64,000 nt of DNA. Source: Chloranthus sessilifolius. Lineage: Eukaryota > Streptophyta > Magnoliopsida > Chloranthales > Chloranthaceae. The translations under genes and the position numbers were made by a program. The stretch lies in NCBI GenBank assembly GCA_021018995.1, contig CM037584.1:146957317-147021316 (forward strand). Direction: 5' to 3'. The notes under the pieces are model-generated. The model saw only the letters and a list, made by a program, of their open reading frames with translations. It was not told where the DNA came from and did no database searches. Positions 50,801 to 57,900 of the stretch are shown piece by piece. The first letter of the stretch is position 1; the number at the start of each line of letters is the position of its first letter.

Positions 50801-51859
50801 ATTTATGAGGATCATGACACAAGTGTTGAGGTCTTTCATACGCAAGGTCCAAGTGGTGTACTTTGATGATATCATGATATATAATCACAGTAAATAACAT
50901 CACCTAGACCAGTTAAGGTCGGTCTATATGATTCTCAGAGGAGAGAAGTTGTACGTGAATCTTAGAAGGTGCGCATTCATGACACATCAAGTCATCTTCT
51001 TGTGATTTGTTGTATCAGCTAGTGGACTGACTGTGGGTCCCGAAAAAGGTTAGGTCCATTGTAGAGTGCCCGAGCCTCAGAGCATATCCATGAAGTCGGT
51101 AGCTTCATACATGGTTTAGTTCCGTCATGGCTCCTATTACCTCTTGCATTAGAAAAGGGGAATTTCGATGGAAGAGTGTCGCAGCTAAGGTATTCAAGGA
51201 GATCAAGTCAAAGATGACTGAAGCTCCTTTCATGCGCCTAGTTGACTTGTCTAAAGTCTTTGAGGTCAAGTGTAACGCATCTAGCATCACGACAAGAGTT
51301 CTGAGCCAAGAAGGTCATCCCGATTGCTTATTTCAGTGAGAAGCTAAATAAAGTGCAACAAAAGTACTCCACTGACAAGAGATACGTGCCACCGTTAATG
51401 TTACGTAAGATAATCCTTTTGCTTGCACTATTGTACATATGAGGATGACCTAATGGCAACAGGTATGGGTATCATCAAAAAAATAAGTAGCATGCTCAGA
51501 ATGAAATATTCAAGGAAATAAAATAACGATTAGTACTAGGATCATAGCATCGATGCCCTTTAAAGTGGCTAGAATAATCAATAAAAAGACATTTGATGGC
51601 TTTATCATCAAGTTTGTGATGATGAAGACTAAAATTATAAACAAAAAAAGGCATCCAAATATTGTTGTTCAACGGGAAACATGGTTCCCAAAGAATTTAA
51701 GACTTGATGCATATGAGACGGATAAGAATTTCTAAAATGTTTAGTTTACTCACAAGCATCACATTGAAATTTAACAATTTTTTTTTTTGATCGGTAAAAG
51801 GGATTATATTGAAAACAGCAAGGCGTTGAAAGAACAATACAAAGACACGACCAAAACGC

Positions 51860-51932
<73 letters not shown>

Positions 51933-54900
51933 AGCGACCTAAAAGAAACCAGGCCTAGCACCCTTTTAACCTGGTTCCCACAAGTAGTGCTCCTCATAGA
52001 TCCCATCCCTCCCTCTAGACACCCAAAACCACACAAGGTCTCTGATGGCTTTCATTATCATCCCCACTGGTCTGCTCAGCATCTCGAAAATTCGCATGTT
52101 CCTCTCACCCCATATAGTCCACAGCACCGCGAAGAAAACCACCTTCCAATGTGCTCTGAGATGCTCCTCCACGGGGGCGGCCTTCCACATCAGCCACTAG
52201 CTGTGTGGAGATGTCGGCGTAACCCAACACGTGCTGAAGGACTTTAGCACAATGGACCACAGCTCCCGCGCCACAGCACAGTGCAACATCAGATGAGGCA
52301 CAGTCTCCTCCATTGTACTGCACATAACACACCAGTTAGGGCCCTCCATCCCCCTTCGCATAAGTTGATCGAAGGTGAGAATTTTCCCGTGTAATAAGGT
52401 CCAAGCAAAGAACCGTATCTTGGGAGGAATGGGTTCTCTCCAAAGGCTGGCCCAAGAAAACCGGATTAGTGGTCGACGAGTAAGCATTCTGTAATAGGCT
52501 CAAACACTGAAGAGACCACTGCCACTTGGGCTCCAAAGAATCTGATCCAGCCCATGATTGTTCCACCTGACATTGCTGAGAATCAGCATCAGCGTAGCGA
52601 AAGGCATCACCTCATCATCCCTGAGGTACCTACGGGTAACTACCTCCCACAGCCCCCCCTCTTTCCGTATCCGAAAGGAACTCATGAATCCGGCCGGTAG
52701 GGTTGATAGAGATGTCGTAAATTTTAGGGAAGGTCACTTTGAAGGGTCAAACATCCACCCAAGCATCCTCCCATAAGCGAATACGAGAGCCACAGCCCCA
52801 ACTGAAACGCAACCCTCTGGCGAAGAAGCACCACGTGCTGCAAATTTGTTTCCACCAAGTTGACCCTCCTCTATTCACTGTAGCATTTATACCCCAGTTA
52901 CAGAAAAACATCCCATACTTCTCCAGCAGTACCTTGCACCAAAGGTTGTCCCTTTCGTCCTCCCTCCCTGCTCGCCAGAACCACTTTCCCAACAGCGAGA
53001 TGTTTGTCCATTTCAAACTGCGTATTCCCAGCCCACCACACTAAATTGGTAGCTGGCAAGTGTCCCAATTGACTAAATGAAAACGTTTCTCCAAGCCCGA
53101 TCCCTTCCAAAGGAAATTTCTCTAGATCTATTTAAGGCGTTTGATCAACCCCATTGGGCACTTGAACATCGACATGTAGAAAATGGGCATCGACGCGAGG
53201 ACGGATTTCACCAGCAAAAGCCAACCGCCACTACTAAGTAACTTCCCTTTCCACGACGACAGTCTTTGCTCAAACCGCTGCACAACAGGATCCCAGGCTC
53301 TAGCATTAGGATACCTTAGGCAGAGGGGCAGCCCCAAATATTTAATAGGGAACTTGTCAACAGCGCATCCCACCGTCGTCGCCAATTCATTCAGCAGATT
53401 CTAATCGATCCCAATACCCGTGATAGAAGATTTGGATAAGTTGATCCTTTGTCCCGAGACAACCTCATAGATTGATAGGACATCAACCAGCGTACTAAAT
53501 TCCGACACATCCGCTTTCCCGAAAATAATGGTGTCATCAACAAATTGTAGATGTGCGATGTGTCTCCCCGAATTGCCCACTTTAATGCCAGAAATAAGGT
53601 TCGCTTGTTTGGCTTGCGTAATCAGACCCGATAAAGCCTCTCCCACCATATTGAATAGAAAAGGGGATAAGGGATCCCCTTGGCATAACCCTTTAGAGCT
53701 GTTGAAGTATCCAGCCGCGGTACCGTTGATGAGGACCAAGAACCAAGCTGATGCGTAGCACCCCCGCATCCAACTCTCCATGTCATACCAAAACCCATCC
53801 TACTCATCATGTAGTCCAGACTGTCCCAACTCACCCAATCATAAGCTTTTTCCATATCAACCTTCCAAAGGGCAGCCGGTCGCCGATCGGTATGTGCTAA
53901 ATGGATGGTCTCTTGCGCAACCGCAACCAGGTCCACCAACTACCGGCCCTTGACAAAAGCTCCCTGATTCTCGGAAATGATCGCAGCCATCACCGAAATT
54001 AGTCTATTTGCCAGTACCTTGGAAATAATCTTATAGAGACAGTTCGTGAGGCAGATAGGCTGAAACTCCGAGATGTCCTCAGCCCCCTCGCGCTTGGGAA
54101 TGAGGGTAATGAAGGTGGAATTCAGGCTCCTCCCAATGAACCCGATGCGTGGAACTCATGCATAACCTCCATGAGGTCAATCTTAATGGTTTGCCAAAAG
54201 AACCTGAAATATTCCGTAGTAAACCCATCGGGTCCTGGTGCTTTATTTTTTGCCCCAAACCGCACGACCCGCCACAGCTCCTCGCTGAAACGACGTTCCA
54301 ATCCCACCCGTTCTTCCATCGCAATGGACGTGAAAGATATTCCATCAAGTAGGGGTCGAGACAACCCATCTTCCCTGTACAAATCCCTATAGAACTCGAC
54401 AATTTTATCTCGGACCTGATCCTGATCCGAATAAGTAATCCCACCAACAGTAATACTGCCCAGGAAGTTCTTTTTGTTTCTCGCATTGACAACCGCATGG
54501 AAGTATTTAGTATTTGCGTCACCCTCCTTGAGCCATCTGACCTTAGCCTTTTACTTCCAGCTTATCTCCTCGGCCAGGCATACATTGCTGAATTCAGTTT
54601 TCTTAGGGTATCTTTCTTCTCTCTCGTCGGTGGACAGCTGCCTATTTTCCTCCAAGTCATCCAGGTCCTTTAGGCACGCTAGGAGTGCCTCTTTCTTGAC
54701 CTGTACCCTGCCATACACCTCCTTATTCCAAGCTTTAGTCTTAGCTTTCACCCGCTAAAGCTTGGTGATGAATTTGTAGGCTGCCGATCCCACAGGCGTC
54801 GACTCATTCCACCAAAGTGGCACCAGCCCCTGATAATCACTCTCCAGCAACCACATGTTTTCAAAACGGAATGGAGTGGGTCCTCTCCCGCGCAAATCAC

Positions 54901-57900
54901 ACTTCAAGAATAGAGGGCGATGATCCGAGACTGTGCGAGCCAAGCATTCTAGCCTTACATCCGGAAAGATATCCAACCAATCCAAATTGCAAAGGAAACG
55001 ATCAAGCCTACACAAGGTCGGGCTTGATTGAAGATTAGACCAAGTGAACCACGTGCCGGTAAGTAGAACATCCACCAGCTCCCAATCGGAGATAAAGGCA
55101 TTGAACTCGCGCGTAACAACCACATCGGGCGCTCCCCCTGTTTCTCAAAGCCCCATCTGATGGCATTAAAGTCCCCCCCCCACCAGGCAGCACAGCAGGG
55201 CCCATCTAGCTGCAAGGGCAGCCAGCTCCATCCAGAAGTCCGGCCATTCCCTGTCGTCGGTAGGACCATAGATCCCAGCAAACATCCATTCTTTCCCTGA
55301 ATCCTTGTTCCGCAGCACCACCGACGCCGAGTACATCCCCACTTCTTCCTCCAGTTTGTCGAATAGCCTATTCTTCCAAGCAACCAGAATTCAACAATTG
55401 TGCACAAGCATTTAAAATTGGGAATAAAATGGCATACATTTCTAAAACAAATATGTTAGAATCTGGCTTGCCATAAACCAAAAGTTTCATGAGTAGCAGT
55501 AACGGAAGATAAGGAACTAAAAGAAACAATAGAACAAGTTCTATCAATAACAGCAGTTGAAGCTGCAAGACTATCTCCTCCACCATCAAAGTAGTATACA
55601 CATCCTCGCTCGATGGCTCAACCAACAAGTCTCCTTATAATCGCCTCCTACAAAAAATACAACTAATCGAAAGAAAATTCATTAAAAAAATTGAAAGGAT
55701 GCTAAGTATGAGTCAGAGAGAGCGAAGGGGATAAAGGAATGGTGATGGCATGCAGAAGTACCCGAAGACCCAGGTCCCAGCGTAAACTACAAGCAGAAGC
55801 AGCAGCAGATGCAATAAATGCATGAGCCCGCTACTCGGCTCGAACCATCTCTAAAATGTCAGCACATAGAGAGCTAATACTGTCCAAGAGTGGAGTGTCC
55901 ATAGTAGGCTAAAGACTGTAAGCAGTAGTTGTGTGAATCGATGATTGAGATTGGAGAGCATCAGGACATTCTTGTAACTTATAACAATGATCGCAATCAT
56001 GCCTATCTTTGCCATAGTGAGCACAGGCAAAGTAGATAGTCCATCGCCACGATCACGGCCACGGTCAGAACCTCTACCAGTCAGATGAAGAATAAGAGTC
56101 TGTAGCCAAATGCAACTCTCCTGAAGAGTTAATTGTGTAGAAGTCATAATATATCGACATTGCATCTTTGAAAATAAAACCTCAAGAATTACGTTGTGAG
56201 ACGGGAGAAACGAGTCGTAAGAATCTGTGTCCAAGTCTGGTCTTACTCAGGATGGCAGCTACCCATAAACATATAATCATATAATTTTGTGGGCTCGTGG
56301 GGTCGCCCAAGTGTGGCAGTAACCTCCTCACCAAATTGAGAGATTGGCTCATAACGACTGAGCTCCTCCCACATGCTATAGTGTAGTAAACTACTCTCCC
56401 ATAGGCATATCACATGTCTACACATGGCAATACCACAACCAAATAAATATGTACATCATGTTCAATTGGGGCAAAGCACTCTTCCAGCTTACTCCATAAT
56501 AGGGGCAGCAGTCATAGAACATAATACTTCGTGAAAAATTCTGCTCAGTGGAGTGAAATAACCAGCCAAGGATGATGGCATTATCAGCCTCCCAAACAGC
56601 AATATCAGGGGATCCGTGTATTGTATGGTTTAGGAATCGACCCTGTGGGCGCATTTTCTTGCTACCTTGGACATACAATGTGATACCCTCTTAGATTGGA
56701 GATAATTGAATGGATGCAGCGTGACAGTTGTCATGCTTGAGGGGAGATTCTCAGGACTCATTGAGATATATTTCTCGACCACAATAAAAAAACAAAAACA
56801 AGACACTTAAACAAACTCTAAAAAAAGTGCAAGAAAAATCTTCACTAACACTAACAAAGTATTCGAGACAAAAGGCCAAATAAATGGAACCACAAAAGAA
56901 CCCATCAGGGTTATTGATTGGAAAGAGGGCAAACGCTCATAAAACTTGCAACATCCATCATCTCAATACAATCTACCTTTCTCCAATGAACAAATTAATC
57001 GAGCATAGAGCCAAAAGCATAGCAGATCTAAATTTGTAGAGTGTAGAACTACCAATGAAGATTCACCAGTACAAATTTACCATATTTGAGGGGGCACGAT
57101 ACACAAGCAATGACTGTGAGCTAGGAAATATGCACACTCAGTCGATACTGCTCCAAAAGCTAGAAGACCACCACCAAATGATTCGTAGAGCAAAATCGAT
57201 TCATCCTCGAGTGATTATGTAACCAAAAAAAAACACCGAGGTCGAGGACTCAAAAAATGTGATTAAGTCGCTTTGGATTGCAATAAAAAGCCCTTCGACC
57301 AACCTTCAAAACTGCTTCAAATGGCATCAATCCAAGAGAAAAAGATGCTCAGAGTGCAAAACCGATCCAACTAGTTCAAGTTTGATGCAAACGGAGGTCA
57401 AAAAGTTACAGGCTAACATCAGTGTGATGTCATACAGACGTCGGCATAGGTGGCGTGAAGAGATGGGTTTGACTAGTCGAGCTCTAATACCAAGAAATCA
57501 AAGAAGATTGGGGTTAAAGAGATTAGGAGATGTGGGAGAAGGTTAGGGTTTAGATTTAGAAGAAGAGAGAGAGAGAGAGAAAGAGAGAGGAACATAAATT
57601 AAGGTTGAATAGCTTCATGAGGAAATGTTTCTCGCTGGTTTTTATATTAATCATAAGAATGCAACTGAATATTATTCTGACTGCAAAGACATGCTCTCAA
57701 CTATAGTTAGCTCAGTCACATGCATTGATACATCTGAAATATTTTAACAGGCCAATTAATTCCAAATCACATAAGAATACTTAAATCCATTGAATTCTAG
57801 CATAAAGAATCGTGTGTTACGTACATAATTCATACAATTTAAATGCAAAAAAAAAGAAGCAAAGCAGTAATGGTTTGTTGAAATTTTATCCCTCCAATAG

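Noticed and set aside
52100-53800. Host protein genes on the plus strand across LINE-2
   Set aside because: Open frames there are antisense shadows of RT and zf-RVT coding on the minus strand.
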